Source: Climacteris rufus
Taxonomy: Eukaryota > Chordata > Aves > Passeriformes > Climacteridae
DNA length: 64,000 nucleotides
Direction of reading: 5' to 3'
Assembly: GCA_013398175.1 (NCBI GenBank)
Contig: VZRZ01003209.1
Location: 266,842-330,841 of the forward strand
Below the pieces are notes generated by a model. It was not told the DNA's origin. It saw only the letters and a list, made by a program, of their open reading frames with translations, and did not search any database. A program made the position numbers and the translations under genes. This document shows, piece by piece, positions 38,013 through 50,811 of this stretch. How positions within the stretch are numbered: position 1 is the first letter of the stretch; each line of letters opens with the position of its first letter.

Positions 38013-40435
38013 GATGCTTAAATAGATAAGCACTGAAATGAATTGCCTGGATGTATCTTCTAACTGTGGAGGACAAGTGGATAAGCAGGTCACCAAAATT
38101 ATGTAGCTAAAATGATGCCTTAATGTAAGGAAATAGACTTAAATGATAATGCAACATGTCTTTAAGCCCTGTAATTTCATGGTAAATGAGGAATAAGTAT
38201 GTCAGTCCTTTAGCCTTAAATAATAGAAGAGCTTTCAATTATCTTCCTCTCACATTTGTATTAAGGATAGGGAATCCTGTACCTCTCTTTTCTCTTACTC
38301 TAGTTGCTTGTAACCTTCTCTGGCTGTTCCTGTACTCTCCATCTTCATAAGATCTGTAACTATTAAAGGCTCAATATATTTGCAATTTAAGAGGTGAAGG
38401 AAACAAACCTTACGCTTCTTGAGGATCTGATAGCTCGTATCGATAGATAACAACAGTTACACCATCTGTTGTCTCCAGTACTGTCATTGATAGGTACTGA
38501 GTCATGCCTTATTGTGCAAATATTCCTGCTGACTTTCTCACAATTCCTGCAGTTTGTAAAATTCACAGAAGCTGAGATTCTCTTGCACTCTCTTGTGTCC
38601 CCCTATTTTTATAAAACTTGGTTCAGTTTGGCCACTTCAGCCCATTAACTACTGAATGAATAATGAGCAAAATACTGTCTTTAATAACCACTTATTGTGA
38701 AATGAGGTGTAAAAAAGGATGTTTACTTTCTAGCAGACTGGGGCTACTTCATAATATTTGTAATGTATTTTCAGTCCTGAGAAGAAGATAATCATGAGCA
38801 ATCATCATGATTACTGAGGGTCTGGGCTAATACGTTAAAGTATGTGTAAGCCAGGGACAATTGATTCCAGCCCCTCTCTTGATTCTCAGAAATGTTTTCC
38901 CTCTAAATTTAACTTACATGAAGCTAAGTCCAAAACATTGATTGAAAAATGTTAATTTTTCTGTTACTGATTTTTATCCCAGAATAACTTATAGTTTTCA
39001 GAAATTAGTTAGAAAGTGGAGTTTCTGTGGTTTCAATTAACTGGAAAAGGATAAGAATTGTATTCCCTACTCTTCTGTTTCAAGGAGAACACTACCACCA
39101 GTTCTTGATTTCATCTTGCCTGTCATACATCCTTATTTGGAGTAGTAATATTTATATTCCAGGCAGTGCGTGGGATGTGTCGTTATCTGTAAATCATTCT
39201 AATTAACTTATTCTCCAGCTTAAGGATCATACTAAGTAAACAAAAACTAATTATCATCTGGTTGTAAGAGAATTAATCTCACTTCTTTCATTGACTCCCC
39301 ATCACTCCATTACTCTGAAGGAAGAGCCCTCGGTTTTCTTGCAGACTGAAGAGTTATTCCAGTAAAGATCAATCTCCTGAATTTTTTTTTTTAAATAAAA
39401 TATGATTAAATACCTTGGTAAATACATAATTTTATGAAAGACAACCTAAGCATTTCATATCTTCTAACTTCATCTTCTTTTCTCCCAAGAGATGTGTAAT
39501 GTCTTTACATTTAAACAAAATGTGTGTCAAATATTGAGACAAATTATGAGTTTTAATAGTTAGAGTATTTGTACGGTGATTAATAACAGATCTGGATGCT
39601 TTTTAGGTGGCCTCTGAGTGAAGTTTTTCTATAGAAGTTACAACATACTAGCACATACCATGCTTCAAAGACAAGCGTATTGGCTTTGCTTTGGAAACAG
39701 AGCATTTCCTGTCTCTCCATGGCAACTGTGCAGGTGGCCAAAAAGTAAAATACATTTGTAATTTTGTACTATAAGAAATAGTCTTTTTAAAATGTGAACA
39801 TAGGACGAATATATGGACTGAAAAATACAGACTAAATAGTGTTAGTGAAAGGGATCTATATTTATGCCTAAACAGTTTTTTCAATACTAGGTTTTCCATT
39901 CATTCCTGATCTGCAAACTGAGAGACTAAGGCAGTTAAAAGTGACTTTCCACTTATGAAGGAGGCATTGGTAGGCTGTGTTCTGAATGGCCTTCCTAGTA
40001 ACTTGTACTGTAGACAATGAACTGTGACAGGCAAAGTACTTCTGTATCTTGTGGCCTTTGTCAGCACTAGCATTTACCACCCTTCTGTCACTGTAATGGT
40101 GCTTGAAGGTCAGTTTCAGGTCATGGGTCTGTATTTCTTCTCTTGCTCCCTATATCAGCTTTCCCACAGCAAGGATCCCCATACTATGAACTCATCTTCG
40201 TATCATTCTTCAGGGAGGACAGCAGCAGGAAACAAAGTAAGTGTCATCAACCTGCCTCTTGGCAGTGTGAAGTTGCAAAAAAGATAAAAGTAAAAATAAC
40301 ATCTGCAGCTCTAAGAGATACTCTGGAGAACTGGTGTGGATCTTTCTGTTGCCAGTCTTGCACACTGTTGCAAATTATTGAACAGTCTTAGTTTTCAGAA
40401 GGTTATTCTGTTTATGCAATTGTTTGGGTTTTTTT
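38013..40435. other. AT-rich non-coding sequence
   Basis: Nothing recognised. Short frames only. Confidence 0.5.
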
Positions 40436-40765
40436 TCGGAAAAGATCTCTAAGACCATCAAGTTCAACTGTTAACCCAGCCCGGTCAAGTCTACTATTAA
40501 ACTGTGTCCCTAAAGGGCACATCTACAGGCCTTTAAAATACCTCCAGGGATGGTGCCTCAACCACTCCTGTGGGCAGCCTGTTCCAGTGCTGGACAGTCC
40601 TTTCTGTGAAGAAATTTTTTTGTTATAGCTAATCTAAATCTCCACTGGCACAAATTGAGGCTGTTTCCTCTTGTCCTATTTCTTGCACCTTGGGAGAAGA
40701 TGCCAACCCCCATCTGGATACAACCTCCTTTGGGGTAGTTGGAGAGAGAGAGAAGGTCCCCCTAA
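40436..40765 (-). mobile_element. CR1 LINE 3' fragment, minus strand
   Basis: Reversed CR1 3' UTR and ORF2 end on the plus strand: accatcaagttcaactgtt, aatacctccagggatggtgc, gggcagcctgttccagtgct, cctcttgtcctatttcttgc and gatacaacctcctttggggt. About 330 bp remain; the 5' part is missing. The extreme 3' tail (tgggttggaa-type) is also lost or diverged. Confidence 0.92.
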
Positions 40766-43088
40766 CCTAAATAAGAGGCAATTAATATTACACTATTTGT
40801 TTACCTGAAACAGCAAAGCAATGAATCCTGCTTATAATCCTACTTCCTTGAAAGTGTTTGTCTTCCCTCTCACTCCCTGAATCCCCTTCTGAAATTGTGC
40901 AAGTGCTTGAATGCAATCGTGTCTCACACCTGGATTTTTTTATAAAGAGGAGTGTATGAAACATGATCATTGGTTCACTTCAACCTTTTTATTGTTTTTT
41001 GTTTGCTGTTACTTTGTTCTTATATCCAGGATTTGTATATTCCTATCTGCTGCCTTGTTCTGTATATAACTCTTAAATCATGTCCCTGCAAAATAATTGG
41101 CAACTGCTGCATCTCATTCTCTTGATTGCGATTCAGATTATCAGAATAATTTACATATGGGAAAAGTTTTCTTGGTTTTGTTTTGGTGGGTTTTATTTTG
41201 TATTTCCTCCCCTCTGCTTTTGTCCCTTCCCCATCCCCACCTCTCCACTTTAATTCGTACTGTAAATATGCCTGCATGGGCAAAAATCAGTGTATGAAGT
41301 TTCAGAAGTGTGTTGTCAGAATAGTTACAGCCTCAAAACACTTGTAACCAAGAAGGGAAAATTTAGGAGGAAGGAAGAATCGTGTTTCATGTGAACTGGA
41401 GGATTGAAACACAAGAGTCAAGTATACATATTCATACAAAGTAATCAGTGGCTGGGTGGGTAGGCACTTTAACCAAGATCTTCAGAGAATTGGATGTCTC
41501 TGTCATGGTTTTATTGTTACTAGTCATTAAACTGCACACAAAAATTCAAATGTAAATTATAACATTTTTTCTAAACTGACAAATACTAATTCCTCATTTG
41601 TGAGTGATTTGATGGATGGTGAAGAGCTTGACTTTAACGTCAGAATAGTTTGGAAATTGGAAAAGGAAAAAATAAAACAAGCACCCTTTGTTAAACAGAT
41701 GTTTCCTTGGAAATGTTAAAAATGCAAAAAGTAACAATTGCAGGTGAGAAATTATCACTTGTTAGCACTGGCCTCTTGCTAGATATGAAATGCCAAATAT
41801 TCCTGTGTAGAAACCTGAGCTATGTGTCTGAGATCCTTTATTAAGCACCTGATAAGAAGCTCTGGTCTGTGCAAATAAAACTAGTAGTGACAGTAAGCCT
41901 TAGACAAAAGCTGCTGCTTTACACTTACAGACTTATTTATTGTGTATCTGTGACTTGCAACATAGTGTAAAAAGTAGGAAAGTAGAAGTCCTTGTTAGCC
42001 TTTTCTTTCTCTATTAGTGACTTATTTGAAATCAAGAGGCTTTATCACATCCTTTTTCAACAAATGACTTTTCAACTGGGACTCATTTTGAGATGAAGGA
42101 CGAGGTACCATAGAATTAAATGTAATGTCGAGTATGAAATTGTCATCTCAGTAATTCCTCTTTCACAAAACACGAATGAATTCCTTGAATATTCAGTGTT
42201 GTAGATGTATATTTTGTGCTATCTCACAAGGGTTTTTTATATGATAAAATATAGTTAAAATGGCTGAGCCTTATGAAATACAATTCTTCATATTAAGCAC
42301 TATGAAATGTAAGATTACTGATAAGTTGTCTCTTTATGATCCTTCCATGAGACCACCTCTTGTTCTGTTTGTCTGAAGCGGGAATGAGCACCTACTGTTT
42401 ACTAGCAATTTCAAAACATGCTATTTTAGGACTAAGTGGGGTTTTGCATCAGCAGGTACTATTTTCAGTTAGAAATCCTAAGGGTTGTTTGAAAAGGATT
42501 GTGAACGAATTTCCAAATATGCGTTGTTTTTATTAGCCTTTTGATGGAACTTTGGAACTTTAAAGAAATTACTTTCCAGCAAATGCTATTTTCAACTAGG
42601 TTTGAAAAACTTGCCCAGGCTGAAAAAGGAATTTTAAGAATGGAAACATCTAAGTGGTAGTAATAAAGCTTTTGATGCATGCTGTTATCTTGAAATAAAG
42701 CCAATGTATAAACACTATTATACTTAACTCTACCATAGCAAATAAATTTACTGGTTTTTAGTTCAACTCTCTACTTGAAATTTACTCCCTGTGGCAAAAT
42801 TAATGGTCCATGTTGTTTACTAGAAGAAAATGGTGTACTGATATTCTTCATGTGAAGCAGAAGCTGAGGATCAGTAACCCCAAATTCAATTGCACACTAC
42901 CTAGTTTTTACTGGTAATGTTCTAGTAACAATTACTAAAGATGCTTGCAGAGTTTTTAATGTTTCAGTTAATAGTGAGCATACATTCCAGTGCTACATGC
43001 ATTCTCTCTAAAGCAGTATGAACAACGATCAAAAGAGAGAGGGTTTTACCCTCCTTTAAGGATTTGCTCTTTTAATCCAGTAGGGGAA

Positions 43089-43151
43089 TTACCTAGACTA
43101 GAAAATTTTACCTACACTAGAAAACTTTATTACCTACACTAGAAAACTTTT
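43089..43151. repeat. Three-copy tandem repeat, 19-22 bp units
   Basis: Units ttacctagactagaaaatt (43089-43107) and two longer 22-bp variants starting ttacctacactagaaaac (43108-43129 and 43130-43151). Seen directly. Confidence 0.9.
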
Positions 43152-43382
43152 TTTTAAATGTAACTAAAGCCCTCTTTCTCTGTAATTAAGACGTGACCAG
43201 TCTATCTTGCAGGAAGAAGGCCAAATTGGCTTAGAGTGAGAGACTTCATGTGCAAGGAGCCCTACGTAGAAAAATTCAAGGGAAAGCTCAGCTCTAGAAA
43301 TAACATCACTGTTAATGCCACTCCCATCCAGGAGATCTGCAGTTGCCCTGTGAGAATACCTTGAAGGTCTCTAAAAATGGCT

Positions 43383-43429
43383 TTCTAATTGATTTTCTAA
43401 TTGATTAACCATATAAACCTTATATGGTT
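43383..43429. repeat. 12-bp tandem duplication followed by a 10-bp inverted repeat
   Basis: ttctaattgatt occurs twice back to back (43383-43394 and 43395-43406). Directly after it, aaccatataa (43407-43416) and ttatatggtt (43420-43429) form perfect arms with a 3-nt loop. Confidence 0.9.
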
Positions 43430-45454
43430 TCCTAAATAAGTAACATCTCTACCATAATGTAGGCCTAAAACACACAATTCTAATTCTAATCTTACAGACT
43501 GGACAGGGAAGGTAGTGAGAATGTTTAATGACATGCTAGTGTGAGCATGCTATACATAGACTCTTATTTGTCTTTAATAAGTATTTATAATTGGTTTTGT
43601 TTTTCTATTTAAAATGTGCTTTTATTTGCATGCTCCTTACTTTAGATTAAGCTGAATATTTTTAAAAGCTTTTTGAAAAAACAAGATTGCTGGCATAAGA
43701 GGGTTCAGAATTTGTAAGTTATATCCTCAAACACTTTACAAAGTGAGGACTGGCTCAAAAGGATGTGAGGGGCAAGCTTATTACTGACTTCCAGTAACCC
43801 TAAAGGCTTTGTAGCATGCAGTGCAATATTGGACTATGTACTTGAACCTCAAAATCAGAAGAGAAATGTCATGTTCATATAAGATAATTGATTAATAAAA
43901 TGTAAAAAAAAAAAGCTGCTAGTTTGCTAGTCACTGGTCTAAATGTATTTGCTTTTTATGAAGTATATGAATATAAGATTTGAAGAGTGGACTATATTTA
44001 AAATACAATCAGTAAAATACTTTGTTATTTTTTCATTTTCCTTAATAGGCCATTTTTCTTTTTCTCAACGATTATCTTTCTTTTCTCCTAGTGAAGTCTC
44101 ATACGATCATATTCAAAATGTATAAAAATTCAAGAACTGCGTATCTGCACTGAATTTGGGGTTCATTTGCTGATTACTGCCTTCAGTAGTGCTCAAAAAA
44201 GGATAAAAGAGCTTGTAATTGCAATTAGATAGGACATGGTGAATGAAGCCTGAATCATCAGATGTAGCAGCTCTTCTAATCTGCTTTGAATTATTAAGAA
44301 TACTTTGTCTTTTTTCAAAATCTATTCACTTTTTTGAAGTTCTGTGACAATCATGGCTTTATTCTGCCATCCTGTGACAATGTGAAATAAGGTGGTTGTA
44401 CATAGTGCAGGAGGAAATAGAAAAATGCAGTCACTTATTCTAAATTTGCCAGCCGTTACTCCCAGAGGATACAGTTCTTGTTCTACCAGAATTTCTACCA
44501 TTGCAACACTACTTGTGCATCCATTCTGTTCATTGGTGGGTTAAAAAAATAAATTTGAAGACCATATTACTAGTGGATTATCTCATAGCATGTTATTTTT
44601 GAAGTTTCATAGAATCATGCTTTTTTTAATTAGCTGGACAATAGCATCACTGTCCTTTTATTCAACTTATAGTAAGTCTCTAGTAATGTTTACTGGCGTC
44701 CTATGCCAGAATCATCTCTGTTTAGAAAATCTGTTTAATTAAGGCATTATGACTTGACCAATAAAGGTCAACAGTTTCTAGATAAGTTCACGTTATTGCT
44801 AACAAAAAGCAAGTGCATTCATAATAATCAAACATTTTCTAAGAAAACATGCCATCCTCCCTGTGTCATCTAGATAGAAGGATATGGTACTGAAAGGCTT
44901 ATCTCTGTTTAGCTGGCTTGGGAAGCCTTGTGACTGTCACAGTTACTTTTTGATGAGCTTTCACTGATCACAGCACCCATCAGTGTGAAAATGCAGAAAT
45001 CAATAGAAATGTTGCTGATTGCAAATGTTGTGCCACTTGTACAGTATAGTCAGTACAATACAGAAATACATGTTCATATGGAAATTTATTTGCTTCCTGA
45101 TATTAAAAAACACTTGTTATCAAACTGCAACAAAATGTGACTTTTGTAACAGGACTGAAATCTAAAAATCAATTGGTTAATTGGAGGATTAATATGGGCT
45201 ACAATCTTGGTCATTTCTTGGGAGGAATGGTAGCTGCTGGTTCCTGTTGATTAATGTCATATGTTTGATAGTCCTAATTTGAGATTTCATTTATGTTACT
45301 TTTGTTTTATTAACCACCTCATGTGGGTTTAAAAGCACTTTTGGTCATTACATGTCACCTATTAGGCTAACCAGATCTTTTAAAATGAGTTGCTAGTTAT
45401 TGTTCTGTCAGGCAAATTAAATGATCATTTGTTACTTAGAAGACACTGACCTTG

Positions 45455-46225
45455 CTACACCCCTCTTTTGGGTATTTATAAGAGAGTGATAAGGTCTCCC
45501 CTGAGCCTTCTTTCCTCCAGGCTGAAACCCTAGCTCCCTCAGCCAGTACTCATAGGACTTCTATGTTAGACCCTTCCCCAGCTATTTTGCACTGATCTAG
45601 ACATGCTTTAGCATTTCAATGTCCTTCTTGTAGTGAGGCATCCAAAACTGAACACGGGACTTGAAGTGTGGCCTCATCAGTGCTGAGTATCAGTGTCGTG
45701 GTCCTGCTGGCCACTCTATTGCTGATACAGGACAGGATGCCACTGTATTACCACCCTCAGGTCCTTTGCCACGTGGCAGCTTTCCAGCCACTCTTCCCTA
45801 AGTCTGTAGCACTGCATGGGGTTGTTATGACCCAGATGTGGGACCTGGTGCTTTGCCTTGTTGAATTTCATGCAATTGGCCTTGGCCCATTGATCCAACC
45901 TGTCCAAATCCCTATGCAGCTCCTTCTTACCCTCCTGGAGATCAACACTCCCACTTGGTGTTGCTCTTCATCCTTTGTCACTATATTTCCCCCCACATCC
46001 AATAAAGGGTGGAGATTCTTCTTAGTGTTCCTTTTGTCATATACTGTGTTTGTAGAAACAATTTTTTGCAATCTCTTGTGGCAGTAGTTAAGTTATAGCT
46101 GGGCTTTGATTGGTCCAATTTTCACCCTGCACAACCTTTTGACATCCTTATAGTTCCTTCTCTCTGAGCTGAGGTCACTGAGTTCAGCCAGGTGGAGTGA
46201 GGGTAGGGAATATCCATATCTTACA
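45455..46225 (-). mobile_element. CR1 LINE, minus strand, with the reverse transcriptase core deleted
   Basis: Going left to right on the plus strand, the copy has reversed 3' ORF2/UTR sequence (gagtgataaggtctcccctg, gaacacgggacttgaagtg). The minus-strand frame 45716-45907 matches the CR1 ORF2 C-terminal part (motifs RLDQWAKANCMKF and HLGHNNPMQ). Next, the minus-strand frame 45868-46071 contains KKNLHPLLD and VTKDEE, which in CR1 lie in the linker before the RT domain. 46020-46225 continues with linker sequence (gctgggctttg, ccctgcacaacc). The RT fingers, palm and catalytic site are missing: VTKDEE is followed within a few codons by the late segment. The element cannot be autonomous. The far 3' UTR end is also absent. 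Confidence 0.82.
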
Positions 46226-48423
46226 TCCTGTTCCTTTGTGAGGCCTATCCCAGGGAAGGTAGATTGCAGAACCAGATAGACAGTGGATCTTTCTTGGATG
46301 CCTTGAAACTCCTCTACCTAGTCACCAGAGCTCTGTCACTAACTGGAGGAGCTCCTCTGCCTGAAGGACTCTTTATTCTTCACTCTAAACTTAACAGAAA
46401 GAAGAATTGGAGGAAAGGTCCTTATGTTTACAGTTAATGCAGTAGCATTCCAAAAATAGTAAATGATCAAGTGGCAAATGCGAGCACTTAACCATTCTAA
46501 TTTGGAGCCAAATTTAATATAATTAATGTTTCCCTTGTTTTCCAAATGTCCTCCTATTTCCATGAGTGTAGCATAGAAGACTAGTCAGCAAAATACATTT
46601 CTGGTTTGACTGGCTATGCCTTTAATTAACAGTGGGTTGTATAACCCACAATTTGTAAGTCCTTTGAAGACTCCTTTGAAGGGGACATGGGAGAGAGAAC
46701 CTATTGGTTGGGGCACCCATGGATATTCTACACTTGAGAACTTCTAGTTTTGGCCCAGCTTGACTAATTATTTCATTTCTCTCAGATGTCGTCAGGAGAG
46801 AACACAGGACAGTTAGCATACTGGGAGTTCAGTTTTGAGCAGGACTTTCAAGCTGTTACAATACTGCATATAATAAGAAGTTAGTACTGCTTTATCACTG
46901 TGCCACTTTTCTTTTCTGGAAATCCCAAAGGTTTTTGTGGATTATTTAGTGCAAGCTGTACAGTTGCCAGACAGTTAAACTCATATTCCAGGAATCTGTT
47001 GGAGAAGCATATACCAGTTACAGTTTCAGATTTTTTAAAATCATATGATTTAGTTATAATTATCCTGGGAAAGGCTGACAGAAGAGATATAAATAACTAC
47101 AGTCTCTAGGCCATTTGTACAAGTCAGGAAAATAGCAAATGTATCCTTGTAATAAGTCACTTCAATAATTGTTGTACTTCTCAGCATAGTCAGTTGTGGT
47201 TGGAAGTTATGACAGAATTCTTTCTACCAGATTTCATTGGTATAGTGTTTGATTGCTTGAATGTCTGAAGAACATCTATAAGTCTGGGATTCAAAGATTT
47301 TTACTGCACTAGGACTTGGTAGGGACACACAATTTTTTGTCATCGAGTGTTTAATGTAGGTATTAGAAATTCAGATTTAAATAAGCTCTTAACTGACTGT
47401 AACCACCTTAGTAAACTATGACAATTGAACATGATTTAGTTTCACTTTAATGAAAAAGTTCCCCAGTGTCAGCCTTATCTTTGCTTCTTAACTACTGTAG
47501 TATTAATAATTTCCATTTTTTGGTAATAAAAAATGATTGGTCTGAATAAAGGGCTTTTCTAATTGGCTAATTAAAAAGACATGAGTGAACAAAGTTTAAA
47601 TATTGAAATTTATGGCTTTTGAGGCATAAGAAGCAAATATTTTTATTGTTATATTTAGTACTTCATCAAACAGGATCATTACTTTAATTTTAATTTTTGA
47701 GGTAAGTAAGATCTCATCAAGACACAAATGATACTGGAAACCTGGTGCAGGGAAAGAAGTTATTCTCTGTTGAATTATAGAGTCAATGAAGTATGAAAGT
47801 GATGGCATTTAATATGTTAAATGAAAGCTGCGTTAGGGAATGCTTCAGCACTTTAAACTGGTATCTCATAATTTGATCTCACCTGGTTAATCTAATATCA
47901 CAATATACCTGTGAACTCTTCAAACTCTAAGTTTCTGGTACTGCTATCAGATTTAGAGAGAAAAAAGATGATAAGACAACCTGCAACAATAAATGTAATA
48001 TTTATAGACACTTCTAATCAGGACGTCTTTATGTGCTGTAATATTTATGCAGCTTAAAAAGCCATTAGTTTAAGCATATTGTAATATGAATACTACTTCA
48101 TTTAGAGAAATTAACATAGTTGCCCAGCTTTTGCATTTCTCTGACACTGATGAAATATAAAAGATGGTGAAAACTTCATATTTCTGTATCCAAATAAACT
48201 GTCTTTCTGTAGGAAATATGATGGAGATTTTGGGAGGATTGCTAAACCCACAGGAAAAAATTTAACAGAAATCAGAATTCTGTTATTATTTTAAAACTTA
48301 ATAGTGTAATGTATCTAGAAGTCCAAGGGGGCAGTATTTTTTCTATGTAAAATGTCCCATTATTTATTTTGAAGAGCAGATTACTCTTATTATACCAACT
48401 GTTAAACCTGATACATTTCCAAG
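46226..48423. other. AT-rich non-coding sequence
   Basis: No gene or repeat family recognised. 46226-46370 is slightly GC-richer and may still be CR1-derived, but I cannot show it. Confidence 0.45.
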
Positions 48424-49138
48424 GACAGGGTCCTGCCCTTGGGTCGCAACAATTCCAGGCAGCTCTGTGAGCTGGGGACAGAGTGGCTGTGAAGCTGACC
48501 AGTGGAAAATGACCTGGAGGTGTTGGTTTACAGCAGCTGAACACGAGCCAACATGTGCCTAGGGGTCCAAGAATGCCAATGGCATCCTGACCTGTATCAG
48601 CAATAGTGTGGCCAGCAGGACCAGGGCAGTGATTGTCCCTCTCTACTCAGCACTGGTGGACCTGCACCTCAAATTCAGTTCTGGGCCCCTCACTTCAAGA
48701 AAGAGATAGAGGTGCTGGAGCACGTCCAGAGAAGGGCAGCAAAGCTGAAGGGTCTGGAGAACAAGTCCTATGAGGATTGGGTGAGGGAGCTGGTGTTGGA
48801 GAAGAGGAGGCTTGGGGAGACCTTCTTGTTCTCTCCAACTACCTGAAAGGAGACCGTAGTGAGGTGGGGGTTGGTCTCTTCTCCAGAGTAACAAGTGACA
48901 GGACTGGAGGTTTGAAGTTATGCCAGTGGAGGTTTATATTAGGAAAATTTTCTCACTGAGATTGTTGTCAAGCTCTGGTACTAGCTGCTTAGGGAAATAG
49001 TGGAATTTCCATCCCTGGACACTTTCAAAAAACACATGGATGTGACACCTGGGCACGTGATTTAGTGGTAAAAATAGAAGTGCTAAATTGATGGCTGAAC
49101 TTGAGGATCTTTTCCAACCCTAAGGATTCTATTATTCT
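48424..49138 (+). mobile_element. CR1 LINE 3' part, plus strand
   Basis: Plus-strand landmarks of the ORF2 C-terminus and 3' UTR: gggtcgcaacaattccagg, ggccagcaggaccagggcag, ttctgggcccctcacttcaa, ggtgctggagcacgtccaga and gatcttttccaaccctaagg. The plus-strand frame 48777-48959 carries motifs LSNYLKGDRSEVGVGLFS and VTSDRTGG typical of the CR1 C-terminus. The frame is interrupted elsewhere. It ends near the normal CR1 3' terminus (attctattattctt), with a G10 run 40 bases further on. 5' truncated, about 715 bp. Confidence 0.92.
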
Positions 49139-50811
49139 TTATGTTACTTTTGTTTACTGCAATAGCATAATACTTATTGGGGGGGGGGAATTTTTTTAGG
49201 TCAGCTTTCTTTTAGATGGTGTTTATGCACCAAGACAGTGCTATAGCTATCTATTAATAAAAACTAGTTGCTTGGCAGCCTCTTCACACTCGCAAACAGA
49301 CAAGGCAAGAAGGTATATGATGAGATCATGAAGCCTGTGTAGCTTTGCATTTTTGACTAATGTGAATATGTACTCGGACATTTGAGTGTGGCAGGGTAAC
49401 TTTTAGCATCAAATTTACTGTAAAAAATCAGCTCTATTTCAAAATTAGAGGAAATAGTAAATGCATGCATTAAAAATAGTTGTCTTTTTCTGTTTCTCTA
49501 TACTCATATAAGAAGAAAATACCTCAAGCATGGGTGGTAAGAGCTCTAGCATATCAGTATCATAATAGATAATGGTAATTGTGTGCCACTCTGATCTCAT
49601 AAATGTACACATTTTTTTGGAATGCTTCCCACTGTATATGTCTCCATGCTAAACTGATGGAACATACTTTATCTCAGAGGCAAAGAAGTATGGGTATGGC
49701 AGTGGAGCATAAAAGTAACCTGCAGTCATGTTTTATTCGCTCTTTATATTTATTGTATTCCCTACTTTATTATGCTGAGATTTTACATTTTAACTTGCTA
49801 CTTATAAAGGCTTAATGCTTCCTTGCAAGGAAAATTATAAATACTTAATCACGTGAATGAAAGTTTTAGGGAGAAATTACTGAAGAATTATGGGTTACAG
49901 GAGTTGAAATGTCTAAAATCCAAGATATTGTCCTAAGAATCCTCAAGTTTAGTATAAATAAAGGTTACTATAAGAGGTAGTTCTAGGAAGGCATGTTTTT
50001 TTCCATCTACATACATTGTTTCAAATTGTAGTCCAATTCAGAACTACTCTCCACTGGCTTTTTAAACCACTTTTTAGTGGTATGCCACAGTTCATATTTT
50101 CTAACGCAATTAAGCCTCACATGCTTATTTACCTTTCAGGGGAAAAACAAAGCCACCATCTACTGTAATTTGGGCTGGTAAAATGTGATGCAGATACTCA
50201 GATTATTTTCTGTCTCGGGGGAAAGATGCCTAAAAGTTCTCTTTTCTTGCGTAGTTGCTTAACCCAAAAAAGCTAAGGTTAGATTTAGATGATTCATACT
50301 GTATTCTGAATCTAGCTAAAACAAATACAATTTTAGAAGCCTGCTTGTATCTAATTTATAGGCAGAAAAAACAGTATAGACTGTTGGGTAGAGGGGCATA
50401 AGGGCTGGGGAACACAGTGGGGGAAAGTATCCTTGTATGTCCAACTAAATATCAATATAAAGCTGAGAGTTTATATGCAGAAGACCTACCTAGCAAGGAG
50501 TCAAGCTGGAGTAAAGAGAGAGAAAGCAGTAGATCTAGGAGAGCATTGGTTATGCTGCTGTCAATTAGTATGAACATCAATGCACCAAGTGATGTTTCAA
50601 TCACTACAAAGTTTTGTTTTGCTTTGTTTTTTTAAAAAAGGCCTTTTAACTGTAAATTTTACTGTGACAGACCCTGATGATGATCCCCTCATATTAATGA
50701 ATCACATGCACTTAGCTTTGAAAGTCTTTTCATCTTTCCAACTATTAATATTCTTCATACTGGGGTTTGTAGTTGTAGGTCACGTTGTTTATTAATAAAA
50801 TATGAATTGCT
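49139..50811. other. AT-rich non-coding sequence
   Basis: Nothing recognised apart from the G10 run at 49179-49188. Confidence 0.5.
49179..49188. repeat. Poly(G) run, 10 bases
   Basis: Homopolymer seen directly, about 40 bases past the CR1 3' end. Confidence 0.95.

Larger units (their letters stand above)
40766..45454. other. AT-rich non-coding sequence with small tandem repeats
   Basis: About 4.7 kb without recognised genes. It contains the three-unit tandem repeat at 43089-43151 and a duplicated 12-mer followed by a hairpin at 43383-43429. Other open frames are short. Confidence 0.5.

Noticed and set aside
44587..44605. catagaatcatg, resembling the CR1 3' terminal repeat
   Set aside because: No CR1 sequence follows on either side; a 12-base match is not enough.
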